From positions 222,210 through 286,209 of the forward strand of contig JAYKYS010000040.1 of the NCBI GenBank assembly GCA_036924285.1: a stretch of DNA of 64,000 nt, given 5' to 3'. Each line of letters begins with the position of its first letter. Within the stretch, counting starts at the first letter, position 1. This DNA comes from Asterella californica (taxonomy: Eukaryota; Streptophyta; Marchantiopsida; Marchantiales; Aytoniaceae). Below, piece by piece: positions 20,101 through 31,952 of the stretch. Both the position numbers and the translations under genes were made by a program. The notes under the pieces are model-generated. The model saw only the letters and a list, made by a program, of their open reading frames with translations, was not told where the DNA came from and did not search any database.

Positions 20101-22600
20101 TCTACTTCAATCAAGAAGTCAACCCCTCTTATCCGGAACTGCTCGAGTGTCTCTTGAGTAAACTACTAGCATACATGTGTAGGATTTTTAAGTTCAAGCT
20201 CAATGACCGTTAACTCCATCTGTTGTTGTGAATCAACATGCAATTGGATCGCCACTGGCTTTATCTTCTTAGCCACGGTTTTATACTTGGCTTGTTGACG
20301 AGAGCCACACCATCAGATTATATTCTTCCATCCACTCTCTAGTCTCAGATGAGGACGAGATTGCAAGTACGAGATAATCTCCTCATAAACTTTACGAGTG
20401 GAAGAGGATCACCACACTATCTGCGCTCGCATTCAATGTTGGACGACCTGTGTCAAGTATCTCTCATATGCTCCATCAATCTATCTACTTCGTCTAGCCA
20501 ATGAACAAAAGATTATACGCTTACAAACTCTTCGTACACACCAGAAATCATTTCATCTTCTTTCAAAACTCTTGTACAGTGCAGATCTATCACATGTTTC
20601 TTCATGTACCTCCTACCCTTCCTAGTCAAATCCTTTTGTCGTATAAACTCACTCCAATCATCAAAATTGAAAGTCATCAAACTAAATTTAAAACTATGTA
20701 CATTATATACACTTTCAAAATCTTGAGCATCCTCTTCATCAACCTCTTATGATCCTTCAGTTTGCTCAAGCGAGATTATGATGAAATATTTGTATCTGCA
20801 CTCTTGCTATCTCGTCCTACAAGAGTGAGTTCTGGAAATCTTTACTCTTACAGACGAGAGAATTTCTTAAAATATGTCTATTTCATTCGTGATTCGTACA
20901 ACGATCAAAAAGTGAACAGAACATCTATCATTTGGACTATGGATCCTAGCATAGTGAGATCTGCCATCCATAAGTAAGCTAGTGATATAAGATTGACCAA
21001 GAATGACAAGATACGAAACAAAAGATTGCACGAAAAAATGTTGATCTATTTTCACATCACTTATCTTCATCCTCACATTAGGACAAGCGTCGTGTAGCTC
21101 CTCCTTCTGTTTGTTGGCAGTACGTAGCACCCAACCATGGTTCAGTTTTATCAACCAGTGTTTTCTTCCATACATCTTTTGTGGTATGATATTGATCTCT
21201 TATCCGTGATCAACCAACACAATAATACAAACTTCTATTCGTGTAGCAATCGTAACATCGGGCTCAATGTCTTTTTCTGAAGTCATTATCAGTAGCTGGA
21301 CTTTCTTCGTCAACTTCTTCATCATCAAACTCAATAATGTTGGTATCAACAACCAACGCTTTTTGTTGGTACCTCTTGTCATCAATCTCTTGAAATGCAC
21401 CTTCCCAAATTTTACATCAGTCATAGAAACTCTAATCATATCTATCATTTGATTCTCTATTTGTTCTGACGTCACATGTTTCTTCTGTTTGATGATATCG
21501 ATGATCAACTAGTAAAACTTTTTCTTTGTAATACTAAGAACCTCTCGAAAAGAAAACTCAACTCGTACATCCAGTATCCTCTATTCCAAAATGCTCTTAA
21601 GATCGATAGAAGTTTCAATATCTCTAGTCGACTTGTAAACTAGTCCTTTCTCGTTCTCTTGAACAGTAAATCGCTTATCAACAATCATCAATTTTCGTTG
21701 AGCCTCTACACGTCTTTCATCGGACTTAGTATCAAATTCAAAGACATCTCACAGTCTCTTTTTCTCCACAGAAGCATCTTTCTAATGAACGTGTTTATTC
21801 TCTTCTAAGAATATTTTGATTAATGTAGTGTCTACATGATATGTCCATCTTGTGATCTTATGAACAATCTCAATTCCTCTTTTCAATACCTCAAAAGGAA
21901 CTCCAATGTTATTCTTCTCCAACTTATTCTAGTAACATAAGACTAAAAGAAATTTCAATATACACAATATATATATCAAGTTCACCGGCGATATCATCAA
22001 CGCAGTTATTATTGCAGTCATAATGATCTGAGGTAGATTTTTCATGCTTCTTCATGCAGACCGTGTGCTCAGCAACTCTCTAGTAGAAAAAAAATGTAAC
22101 CTACCGTTCTGGTAGTGTACGACACCGTCTCTTAAAGCAACTTTAAGTTTTTGACAGTCTCTTCGAAGATGAGCTAGATTGTCACACTAGATACATCTAT
22201 GAACATGAGCACCTCCCGAACGTACAGTACCAGTCAACTCTCACATCGTCGGATCAGATCTTCAATTTGGTTCTGTTGACATTGGTTCTCCGTAAATCTT
22301 TAAATAGATATCATTTACAAAAACTATCACAATTGACATCAGAAAGATTGCTGCCGAGACAACAAATCTGAGAACAAGAGTCAAAAGTTGATGTATCGGA
22401 GGAACAACGTGAGATTGAGAGATCACTTCTGCAAACGGACGTCCTCCTGCAATCATTCTTCCTCGTCTCTACCTCGTTAAAACATCCACAACATCTTTGA
22501 CTCTTCCCCGATCAGTAGTGACATCTCTTTCAGCCGATTGATTGTTAACATAAAGCATAAACATCGTGATATCATCGATAACTTACAAGGAAATTTTTTA
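17150..22600 (-). pseudogene. Decayed old-family gypsy gag-pol (relict E)
   Basis: Minus-strand fragments occur in gypsy order. Gag with a knuckle CxxCDNLAHLRRDC (one codon now a stop) is at about 22,160-22,210. RT words RNFIVDHRDVGQIVIRLEE and SEIVVVDHLCDTFERQ are at 19,305-19,460. HYAHVAESLYELLRKEKRF and LRRLNYESQRSMILTVDTS are at 19,030-19,210. The RNase H end LKHIVGKDNPVADMLSWA is at about 18,705-18,770. Integrase includes TDQTTHHTTTDYMPVELM near 17,750-17,800 and the C-terminal VGDWVLVYDSMLKNKHSTLR near 17,450-17,520. Stops and frameshifts occur throughout. No LTRs were recognised at either end. It is the same family as 4,127-5,330 and far older than A and B. Confidence 0.75.
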
Positions 22601-22872
22601 CATAAAATTTTAAATTCTTATGTAATTTTAAAATAAGAAACTGTCAGTATCTCTGATTAAATTCTTTCAAAAGTTCGTTCAATCTCATCATATGATCATG
22701 TTGTTGTTCAACTTAATCCAAAAATGTCTTTTTAATAATCTTCTCAAAATCCTCTTTCATAAAGTCTTCTCGAAAAGTTCTCTCAAAACTCGATCAAACA
22801 TCTATTTTCTTCTCTATACATCTCTAACTTGATCTCGTAATTCAAAAAACACAACCAATTCGAAAGTGTCGG

Positions 22873-22942
22873 TCATTTTCGCATCAGTCATCTTCACAAG
22901 CTACATCTCATTTTCGCATCAGTCATCTTCACAAGCTACATG
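22873..22942. repeat. 35-bp tandem duplication
   Basis: The unit starting TCATTTTCGCATCAGTCATC occurs twice head to tail with a period of 35 bp. A second small tandem duplication of 20 bp (TAAATACTTAAAAATATCTC) follows at 22,960-22,999. Confidence 0.9.
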
Positions 22943-25041
22943 TCTCCTATAAACTCACGTAAATACTTAAAAATATCTCTAAATACTTAAAAATATCTCC
23001 ATCCTCAAATTTTCCACATCCTCGTATCTAATAAGTTGTAACTTCTAACGTCTTCCTATCCATCTTGATACAACGGAACACCGGACGACTTAGCAGTTTC
23101 AGTGTTGCTGCTTGCATGTAGTGAATGAAGGCAAGCTCATCTGTAGATGCCCGACCTAGGCTTTCAGAACTGAAAACCCTTCTAGCTTTGCGAAGTCATC
23201 AGTGTTTTCAAACCTAGTCTTTCAGCTTCCAACTTCTTGGCCCCGTGATTGAATAGTAGATTTTCAAGAAAACAAGCTAGAATAACAGGAGCTGGCTCCT
23301 AAACAATTTTATACGAGGTTAATAAACTAAAACCAGTGAGCGGGTGAGGGCAGATACTTCAAATGTATCCATCCAAGCGACTGTTTTCGGAAAAGTTGCG
23401 AAGATTATGTGTGTGCCTTGACGGAGGGGCGAAGTTTCGTTGTTTCTTCCGTGCAACACGCCTAGAAGTTTACTGCAGAGGAAGGTGCTGCTCTCACCTT
23501 CCTCCTTCCTTCGCACTCCGTACTTCTCGAAAGACAACATGGAACTCTTAAGCACAGTCAGAAGGTTGATGCTCTGTGTGTAGGAGAAGTTATGGGATGT
23601 AACTCTAGAATGTCTAGAATGGAGTTGAACTTTATAACCGGATCCAAGGCAAGAAATCGATCGCTGGAAAACCATCAGTTGAGTCTGAGGAAAAGTGGAC
23701 TCATATCACTGAACTGAAGCTGCACAAAGCTCAAGTATCAGTCTACGAACTCGTTCCTCGTTAGAGGTTGGTTGATTGTTCAGAGCTACCGTTTGTACGG
23801 CTTTCCCTGGCAGGACCTGCATACGTGAGAGCCTGCAGGATCTGTGGATCTAAAGTTCTCAACCCTAACTGCACAGATACAGCGATCCTTACCAGAAGAG
23901 AAAAGAAAACCAGAATCGCATGGCTTTCAGGTTTTAATTGATTTCAATAATCAAAAGTGAGTCACGATTCTCGCGCATAGATTCTTGCAGGTTTAGACTA
24001 GACTATCGAAGGTTTACCGAAGGAAGCGAACCACTTGAAATCGTATACAATATTAGTTTACTACTGTATACAGTACTCTGACAACTCCATGTCAACTTTA
24101 GCCTAAAACATATGCGAACGCATGTGCAACAGATGAGAGCACGTGCTTGCAGATTTGCTCATACTGACCTTGTTTGAACTTTACATGCATGCCCTATACA
24201 TCCAGCTCTTCGCTAGAGTAGGTTCGGCAATAATGCCTTCTCCCTCCGGAGTTTGTGTTCAAGACCACGCAATCTTCGAAACAGAGTATCAATGTCAAAG
24301 TTGTCCTCATAGGACGCTGTACCCCTCAAACTTGTCTCCTGGGACATCAATCCTCGACGATCTGTGGTAGAGTCCAAGGAGTGCGATCATCCGATGACGT
24401 CCGGTTGTGGATTAGACACTATCTCCACGATCAAACAAACAAAATCAAACAAAAAAATATGGATAACTGGGAGCAGCCATTTCAGTAGTCTCTTGGCTTG
24501 AGCCGGACGAGTGAATATCAAGTATCTTCCATCGAGTTCACTTACACTACGCTTGGATCATCTGGTGCTACGTTAGGCTTGGCGACATATAGTACATTCG
24601 AAGAAGGAAGTCGGTCGAGGACCACAACCCTAACTTTATCCGATTGCATGCAGTCACTCGTTTCTTGACAAGAATGACGATTAGTCAGTGCATGGGGATA
24701 AGCATTTTGGATCTTCCACCGTCTTCCTTTCTTTTGTAGCATAATCTGACCGTCTGTCGATTTTCTCGCAACGGTGTGTGTCCTGTCTGTGACTCCTGGC
24801 ATGGCAACTTCTGGGACCTTGAGTAGAATCCGATGCCTTTGTGTACTTTCAGTCGAATCATGTGAAGGAGAATCAATGTACGCTGCAATCGATCAGGCTA
24901 TACGAGCATGCATATTCACCTACCCTTTCTTAGCGCAAAGAAGCGCAAATGAATAGACAGACGCGGGCAGACTATTTGAAGGTTTGATTCGTTCCAGGTG
25001 TCCGAAAACGAGAGTATCTCATGCGGTGGAAAACGTTCGGT

Positions 25042-25056
25042 ACCCTAAACCCTAAA
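25042..25056. repeat. Two plant-type telomeric units / telo-box
   Basis: CCCTAAACCCTAAA occurs once. It is too short to be an interstitial telomere. Such telo-boxes also occur in plant promoters and introns. Confidence 0.5.
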
Positions 25057-25066
25057 CTTCCGTTTT

Positions 25067-25800
25067 CTATTGACAATGACTAACCCCTTCAGTTGCTTTC
25101 TGACTGGAAACTTTGAAGTTTCGTGCTGTTCTCTGATAAAAAGTTCCATTGGCTCTGACTAGAAAAGAAGGAAAATCAGTGTAAACATTTCCTAGAACTC
25201 GCAGATTGTCAGTTAAAATGAATTCATTGTCACTCTCCCATAACTGAACACAGAAAAGCATATGATCTTCATCTCTCACCTAATATGCATGCAACATGAA
25301 CTTTTTGGGAACTTTTGTTCTCTTTTAGAGGATCAGTTTTGACAGATTCTCTCTCTAGAGAAAGCAATATGTTTCAGAAGGAATTTGCATTCCTGATGTT
25401 TTCTTACGTCTCGAAAGTACCTAAATCTGTGAAATACCACGAGAATGAGATTACGTGTAGACTAACTGCTCGGGAAGGACAAATGGAAGGATCTTGCAAC
25501 AGAGTTCCGGGCTTTAGGCAGAATTTGGATTTGGAATTTCACAAAATAGGCAGTACGTTGTACAAATTTCTCACTTAAAGTTAGAAATTTGGTGTTTGGA
25601 GTGTTCTTACAGGTTCCAGTGAGCTTACGTTTTCGAGTGGAGCACGGAAAGGAACACGATAAAATACAGACAACGAGTGAGATTCGAAATCCAAATGTTT
25701 TCCACTCCCGCATATGGCAGTGGCTGCTTTCTCGACAGGATGGATGGTTATGGCATTGAAGATCAAATTTCCAAGAACAAAAAGACATAACTGGTCCACA
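25067..25800 (-). pseudogene. Possible exon remnants of an unidentified gene
   Basis: A minus-strand frame at 25,067-25,279 (RVLGNVYTDFPSFLVRANGT within it) follows a plausible acceptor (…TATTAG). Another at about 25,620-25,800 (FVLGNLIFNAITIHPVEKA) is preceded by TTGACTGCAG and followed by GTAAGC or GTAAGA donors. The family is not recognised, alternative frames are also open, and the pieces do not join into a clear product. They may be decayed exons of a cellular gene or chance. Confidence 0.2.
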
Positions 25801-27116
25801 TGACGAGACTGGACAAGATGGAGTTTTCTGCAGTCAACTCAACACTCACTATGGAGGGGATGGTTGTAGAGAAATCTATGTCTATTCTACTACTATTATC
25901 GTTGTTTAGAATCCGTTTATAGGTTCGCATGTGTATACATTATGATATCTCACACTATTCTAGGTCGTTCCACTCTCTTAACTGTGTTTGGAGCGTCCCA
26001 CCCTCTTTGCATTCATGTCATCAGTTTGTCAATCCTTTGCATGAGGACGACCGTATCTGTGAACTTTTGGTGAAAAGTATCGCATGTGTTGAAAGCCTTC
26101 TCTCACCTGGAAGCCCTTGTTCATCTGCATTTACTAGAACCAAAAGGATGATCATAACGTTCCTGACTTTTGGGATTATCGTCTAGATTAAGATTCAAAG
26201 AAGCATAGCATGAATGGTAATTTCCTTGACGGTTGCTTGTGACAATGGGAAATCCTTGTAGACTAATCTCACCGTTATTAAGGCGTCTCAGTAAAGCGGT
26301 GGGGCCACATTATTATGTTTTCCTGTGAAGGACGGGAATGGAGTACCTAAAGTTCCTGTAAGCAGTCTTCTACCATAAGCTTTTCGTTTCAGCAACAATT
26401 TGAAATTTTCCGTTATAACAACTCTTGGCTCCCTCATATCTTTCACGAGAGTTTTGACTCTAATCTCATTTTCAGTATTCCGAGTGAATTGCGGTAGGTA
26501 CTGTTAGTTCACAAAGTCAGTCCTTGAGATCTGGAATCGTGGGGGGTAAGATTATAAACCCCCTGTGTCATGTCTTCGGGTCACTCGGAGGCGATAATTA
26601 TACCCAGTCTTCGAGAGAGTTTTACCCAAGTAGATGCACTAAATTAGAACACTACCAAAAGAAAGTGTTATATCGATGCATTATCTCTATCGTGGTCCAA
26701 GATAAGTAGCTCTTTGTAATGAACCTCGTATCACTTTATTTGTAACATGACTAGGTCTTCTACAGGTTATAGTAGGATTATAAATAATATGCTTTACTTT
26801 GTTACTAAGTATAAAGCAATAATGTTTTGTAAATTCTATAAATGAAATCAATTCAATAATCCAACTCGTCATAAGCATAACGAACATGACTTGTTATATT
26901 TGATCTACGAGATATTATATACAATCACATTCTTTAAGCTTAATTCTCTTCTAATTGCAACTAACAAGTCAATGCAAAGTAAACTCAAAATTTGAATATG
27001 AGAAGTTTGTATAATCATATTCATCTATTATATATTTTTCACCAATCTTGTTTATGTTGTGATTCATGTTTTTTCACAACACGTGGATAATCTATACTTG
27101 CTCTTCCAAACTCGAG

Positions 27117-27917
27117 TGTTAATCTTGGACCAAGATAACAGTGTTCTATCACACCATAGTATTCCGTTATTTGATTATCTTATAGGTTACTCTAGGTCGA
27201 AGATCCAACTCTAGAGTTATCAAAATTAAGTATAACTAGCTGAGATAGTTATAACTAAGTTAAGGAAACTATTAGAGGTTTCACTATGACACTTGTGACA
27301 AGTGCGGAGCTCCAATATGCTTCTCAAAATATATAACTTTGTCGATCATTGCTGATTAGATACATGACGAAAAGTCATGCACAAATATCTAAAGGTGCTC
27401 CTCAAAAGACATATTAGTTTGTTGTCGTCTTTCTACTTGATAGTATGAAAAGTTAACATTTTGGAAAAGCTAAAGTAGGAGAATTTCTTACTTTGATAAA
27501 GTAAAACAAGTAATGTGTGTGCTATTCTTAAAGTCTTAGTAGTCTTTAAAAGTTTTACTATTTTAGATTTCATACTTATCATGAGTTAACGTAATTTAGT
27601 GAAAGTTACAATGATAAGAAGTTGTGGAGTATATAAGGAGGAATTGAGAGGATAGAAGAGATTTTCATTTTTCCTGTCTATGAGAAAAGTGGCCATTGGA
27701 GACCTTGGGAGTCCTTAAATATTATGCGATGTGATGTTGAGAGTGGTATTGAACTTGTTTGCATGAACACTATTATGAAAAATGATGTGATCATACAGAT
27801 CGGAGGGTTGAGTGAAGTGTGTTACACCCATGGGTGTTACTGAATCTTTGTAATTATGGTGCACTAGTAATCTTAGTCATCTGAGGTACCCTTGGGTGAG
27901 AGATAAGCTGACTTACA
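27117..27917 (+). repeat. 5' LTR of element D (801 bp)
   Basis: It starts TGTTAATCTTGGACCAAGAT, a near-perfect palindrome comparable to the palindromic tip of the A/B/C LTRs, and ends GACTTACA. The part 27,377-27,917 is repeated at 29,641-30,166. A TATA box (TATATAAG) lies at 27,630-27,637. The block TATCAAAATTAAGTATAACT resembles the A/B LTR word TATCAAGTTAGTCATGACT. Confidence 0.75.
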
Positions 27918-27920
27918 TTT

Positions 27921-27939
27921 TGGTTCCGTTGTTGAGACC
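27921..27939 (+). promoter_or_regulatory. Primer-binding site of element D (tRNA-Glu type)
   Basis: TGGTTCCGTTGTTGAGACC lies three bases after the LTR end. The first 11 bases match the complement of the plant tRNA-Glu 3' end, and the rest has drifted. It shares this primer type with A, B and C. Confidence 0.7.
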
Positions 27940-28508
27940 TCGATGCAAAGATTCATATTTTGGGTTTTAGTATGTTTATGTCAGTTTTTGAACATGAGTT
28001 CAAAACCTTTGTACCTCCACTATGTTATAGAGGGCAAGTAAGGTTTCCAAAAAGCTTTATATCTCAGAGAGATCATTTGTAAAGAGAGAATTATGTTGTT
28101 CGGAAGTTGGGGAGGATTTTTGTGAGTTTTTCAGTATGAAATAGTGACCTCTCGAGAAAGAGTTTATAGTTATTCTCATATTTTCAGTTTTCAGAGTTAG
28201 AACTTGCAATCTTCCATGCACATAGCTTGCAAGATAAGCCATGCAGACACCCAAATCATGCATAAATTGATCGAGTAGTAACTTGAATTACTACGTTCAA
28301 AGCAAAGGGGGGTCAAATTTATGATACGTATACTAAAGTGAAAGAGTGAAAGAACTTCAGAATTCTTGGAGAGGATTATGTTCGACCTTTGAGACTCAGA
28401 GTTGACAAGTAAACCTTCTACTTAGTAACGTGAGAGATTGCTAAATGTCGAGTGATCAAAGTGTCAAACAAGCTACTTAATGAGAGAGATGTATGAAAAA
28501 TCATTGCC

Positions 28509-28925
28509 ATGGAAGGTCAGCAAGAGTGGAAATTGAGGTTGAGCAAGATTCTTCAAGGTTATTTGATAATAGTTACTGTTGATCTTGCGAAAGGAGAATT
28601 TTGATTGAAGTTTGAGGAAGAAGTAGAGAATAGTGACAAGAATCTGGAGAAGAACTCGAGGTGTTTCTTGTGTGAAGAAGAAGGACATAAAGTGAGCAAG
28701 TGTCCTACTAAGAATGAACTTTTGCGTGAGCGACAAGGGTTGATAGACTTGAGCTTGCACATAAGTCTCTCTTCACCTAGACAAGACATCATTGATCTTA
28801 CAACCTTCTGTCCTAGATGTGGAGTGGACAGGATTCCAATTAAGCATGAGTGTACCGCAATGGTTGCTTTGTTAGAGACCGTAGCTGAAGGTCTCGAGAG
28901 AATATTGAGTATAGAAACGGAATGA
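28509..28925 (+). pseudogene. ORF-b homologue of element D (one nonsense codon)
   Basis: From ATG 28,509 (MEGQQEWKLRLSK, matching MSGNLKDWKVRLR of A) the frame runs to TGA at 28,923-28,925, with one internal TGA near 28,578. It keeps the CCHC knuckle CFLCEEEGHKVSKC, the IDLSLHISLSSP block and the second motif CPRCGVDRIPIKHEC with identical spacing (CX2CX8HXC). Identity to A/B is low while the motif residues are retained, the pattern expected for a protein once under selection. ORF-a was not found upstream. Confidence 0.7.
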
Positions 28926-28944
28926 GTGAAGACTCCTAGCGAAG

Positions 28945-29136
28945 ATGGAGATAGTCTATCACATGTTAGATAAGATGACCATGAAGGTCAAGCTTATTTC
29001 AACTCTTGGAGAAAACAGAGTTACTATCATCATGAAACAACGAACTTCATTGATGTTTCCATTGATGAACTACTCGAGGATGGAGTCATCTTGTTCATGT
29101 TGTCTTAGAAGAGTCAACTTTTCTATCATGAAATAG
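28945..29136 (+). pseudogene. ORF-c homologue of element D (frameshift near its end)
   Basis: The frame starts MEIVYHMLDKM and keeps STLGE and MNYSRME at the positions of ORF-c in A/B. Past SRME the similarity continues in another frame (…ILFML then stop at about 29,107), so a small indel has extended the open frame to 29,136. The TGATG overlap with ORF-b is absent here; about 20 bases separate the two. Confidence 0.55.
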
Positions 29137-29226
29137 CTCAAGGAGGAAATTGTGTATTGTGGTGAAGTACGATCTTCACATCCACAAGCAATATCTTGAG
29201 TAAGAATGAAGAAAGAGAAGAGAAGA

Positions 29227-29640
29227 ATGAAGAAACTTCCAGTGTTTTATGAAAAAGATAGAAAAGACGTGGAAAGATTTGTGAGAGACTTCAAACGAGC
29301 ATGCATTGACAATGGAGACCGAAAGAAGAGTGAGTGGATAGGGTTGATACCTGAATTTCTTGAGAATTCTACCTTGAAATGGTATGAGGATAGGAAGAAG
29401 AGAAGTGGAGTGAGGACTCCAATCGATATTTGAGAAGTATTGATGGAGGCTTTAATTGAAAGCTTGAAAGTTATGAGAAGTTAATGGTAGAGGTAACTTA
29501 TCTCAAACAAGGAGAGAAAGAGAAAGTAAAGAATTACACCGAGAGAATGGAACAATTAGAGCAGACGTTTCACAAAAGAATGGAGATGTAGTAGACCTAA
29601 CGATGGTTGATACTAAAGCAATGCTCACAATATGCTCACT
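29227..29640 (+). pseudogene. gag: Truncated gag of element D
   Basis: The start MKKLPVFYEKDRKDVERFVR matches the Gag start of B (LPVFHGKDNEDVEPFVR). Capsid-like sequence continues in broken frames (EWIGLIPEFLE, LKWYEDR, later DLTMVDTKAMLT, matching ELTMAGIGAVLT) and stops where the 3' LTR fragment begins at 29,641. The zinc knuckle and all of pol are missing. Confidence 0.7.
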
Positions 29641-30166
29641 GATGCACAAATATCTAAAGATGTTCCTCAAAAGACATATTAGTTTGTTGTCGTCTTCTTA
29701 CTAGATAGTATGAAAAGTTAACTCTTTGAAAAAGCTAAAGTAGGAGATCTCTTACTTTAGTAAAGTAGAACAAGTAATGCGTGTGCTATTCTTAAAGTCT
29801 TAGTAGCATTTAGAAGTTTTACTATTTTGGATTTCGTACTTATCATGAGATAACGTAACTTAGTGAAAATTACAATGGTAAGAAATTATGGAGTATATAA
29901 GGAGGAGTTGAGAGGGTGAAAGAGACTCTCATTTTTCCTGTCTATGCGAGCATTGGAGACCTTGAGAGTCCTTGAGTATTATGCGATGTGATGTTGAGAG
30001 TGGGATTAGAACTTGTTTGTAGAAACGTTATTAGGAGAAACGATGTGATCATACGGATCAGAGAATTGAGTGAAGTGAGCGTGGGTGTAATTAAATCTTT
30101 GTAATTATGGGCACTAGTAATCCTAGTCATCTAAGGTACCCTGGGTGAGAGAAAGGTTGGCTTACA
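29641..30166 (+). repeat. Partial 3' LTR of element D
   Basis: This is a direct repeat of 27,377-27,917 with many substitutions and small indels, joined straight to gag without a purine tract. The first 260 bp or so of the LTR are missing. It ends GGCTTACA. Confidence 0.8.
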
Positions 30167-30732
30167 GTTCAGTGTCAGCGATTAGACTCTCAGTTTATCA
30201 TCCCATGTGCTATTGTACGTCTATAGGTCCACTTGGGAGTTCTCATATTGTAATTAAGCATGTAGACTGCAAGTCTTAGTGTGTGTAGTCAATTAGTCAC
30301 CCATCAGTAGAGCATCTGCTAACTGATGTTCGTCGTTATTCTTGTTATGAAGTAAAGCAGATTTGATACATTCTTAATGTCATCTCATCCGTAGAGCTTA
30401 GGTCTGAAGTGTATTTTCTATAGGTTATGGATCCACGGTCTGCTGTTTTATGAGTTTCTCCCTCTTAGACATCAAACACATCAGTATACGCTTACAGTAT
30501 ATTCGGATGTATGTTTATCAAGGTTTCTCTCGGATAAGATAGTTAAAACAAATCTTCCATAACTCATATCCATATCTGTCATGCGAACATCTAAGTATAC
30601 GCATAATACAGACCAATGTCTCTCAAAATTTCAATCTCTTGTTATTACAAAGAATTTGTCAAGCCTTATACAGTTGTGATTGATCAATGATCAGAATCCG
30701 ACACGAGGGCCCCTAAAAGATCTTACCTTTGC
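30167..30732. other. Unassigned stretch between D and B
   Basis: No coding support. It is continuous with 39,499 onward once B is removed, and might be LTR or flank of the copia relict at 39,855, but I could not show a repeat. Confidence 0.3.
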
Positions 30733-30736
30733 GTAT

Positions 30737-31652
30737 TGTAACGACCTATGTTACACATAGGAAGTTTGTCTATTAGTAAGGTGTTTAGTTCTAACTAAGT
30801 GTTGAGAATGTTTATTTGCTGCCAAAGTACTTTTAGGAGATATCAAGTTAGTCATGACTAGCTAAAAGTTAGTTATGGTTAAACTTAGCTGTACTTTTGG
30901 CAGAATTCAGATATTTGCTAAAGAGTGAGCACTACTATCTTGTCATCTTGTCTAAAAGGTAGAAAGGGGGTGGAAAGTATCCCTTATCTCCTTTTTGACT
31001 TGATATTAGTGGTTGGATTAAAGTTGTGGACTTTGTGGGCATTAAAAACAAGAAGAGATTCCACATGTTTCCTTTTTAGTGGGTCCTAGTGTAGAGGGGG
31101 GGTGGAAATTCGAGATTCCTTGAGAATATTCCAGAATCCTTCTAGAAGTTGTTGACTTTGAAGGAATAAGCCCATGTGAAAAGGTAAAAAGCCCATGTGA
31201 TCAATGCTTTTACCTTAAGTAATATCTTAGTAAAACCCGGTAAAAGTAGTTACGGCTGAGTTACCGGCGGGTACCAAAGTAAAAACCTAGAATGTATAAA
31301 TAGAGGAGTAGAGAAGAGCTCATCATCCTTGTTTTCACATTGTCGTAATGACAACTTGAGTAATATAGAGAGTGTGGGACATTTTTAGCATGTGAGAACT
31401 TGAGAGACGTCGTTAGAATGGAGGATTTTAGTGGATGAGATTATGGAGATTTTAGTTGATAAGTTTGTGGGTGTATGAATGAGAGTGAACTTAGCATTTT
31501 TCCCTTCAAGATTCATGGTGTGCTTCCATCAAAGCCATCAGAGGTGACCCCTGAGTGAGAGACAGGCCCGACAGTTGCAGATTCGTGGATGACGATCGTG
31601 GAGGTTGAGAGATCGGGGGGTAGTTGATCGTTAGGACCGCGGAGGGTTTACA
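30737..31652 (+). repeat. 5' LTR of element B (916 bp)
   Basis: It starts TGTAACGACC and ends GGAGGGTTTACA. A TATA box TATAAATA lies at 31,295-31,302, so transcription likely starts about 30 bp downstream. It is preceded by the target copy GTAT. Confidence 0.95.
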
Positions 31653-31656
31653 TTTT

Positions 31657-31674
31657 TGGTTCCGTTGCCGGACC
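31657..31674 (+). promoter_or_regulatory. Primer-binding site of element B (tRNA-Glu)
   Basis: TGGTTCCGTTGCCGGACC lies four bases after the LTR. It matches the complement of the plant tRNA-Glu 3' end for its first 15 bases, with one G then missing from the following run. Confidence 0.88.
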
Positions 31675-31952
31675 TCACTTGAAGGGATCGTTGAACGATG
31701 TTTAGAGTTCAGTTCTATATTCGACAAAAAGAGATTATGAGAGAGCACATGGAGAGAACGTTGGGAGGAGAGAGAGCTAACGCGATGTTAGCAACGTTAG
31801 AACCTTTCGTGTATCCCGTAGTGATATATGACGCGTTCGAAGTCATTCTTTACATCTTGTTCACTTAGAAAGGGTTTGAGGAGAGTTGAAAGAGGGTGCA
31901 ACAAGAGTTGTAGAGAAAGGAGGAGAGAAAAGTTATTAGAGGAGATAAATTT

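Larger units (their letters stand above)
22601..27116. other. Intergenic spacer, no supported gene
   Basis: This is mixed-composition sequence with no retroelement domain that I can read. Several minus-strand frames at 24,542-25,800 look more protein-like than the surroundings (see the separate entry). A pair of plant-type CCCTAAA units lies at 25,042-25,056. From 26,700 the sequence becomes strongly AT-rich. Confidence 0.4.
27117..30166 (+). mobile_element. Element D, divergent and deleted relative of gypsy A/B/C
   Basis: This is a plus-strand element with a 5' LTR (27,117-27,917), a tRNA-Glu-type primer site, ORF-b, ORF-c and the N-terminal part of gag. The gag then runs directly into a partial 3' LTR (29,641-30,166). 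Pol is absent. The protein pieces are clearly homologous to those of A/B/C but strongly diverged, so D represents a separate subfamily. The expected 4-bp target repeats are not found (CGAG before, GTTC after), consistent with a rearranged end. It cannot move without help. Confidence 0.8.

Noticed and set aside
25042..25056. Interstitial telomere
   Set aside because: Only two units; a telo-box or chance occurrence is more likely.
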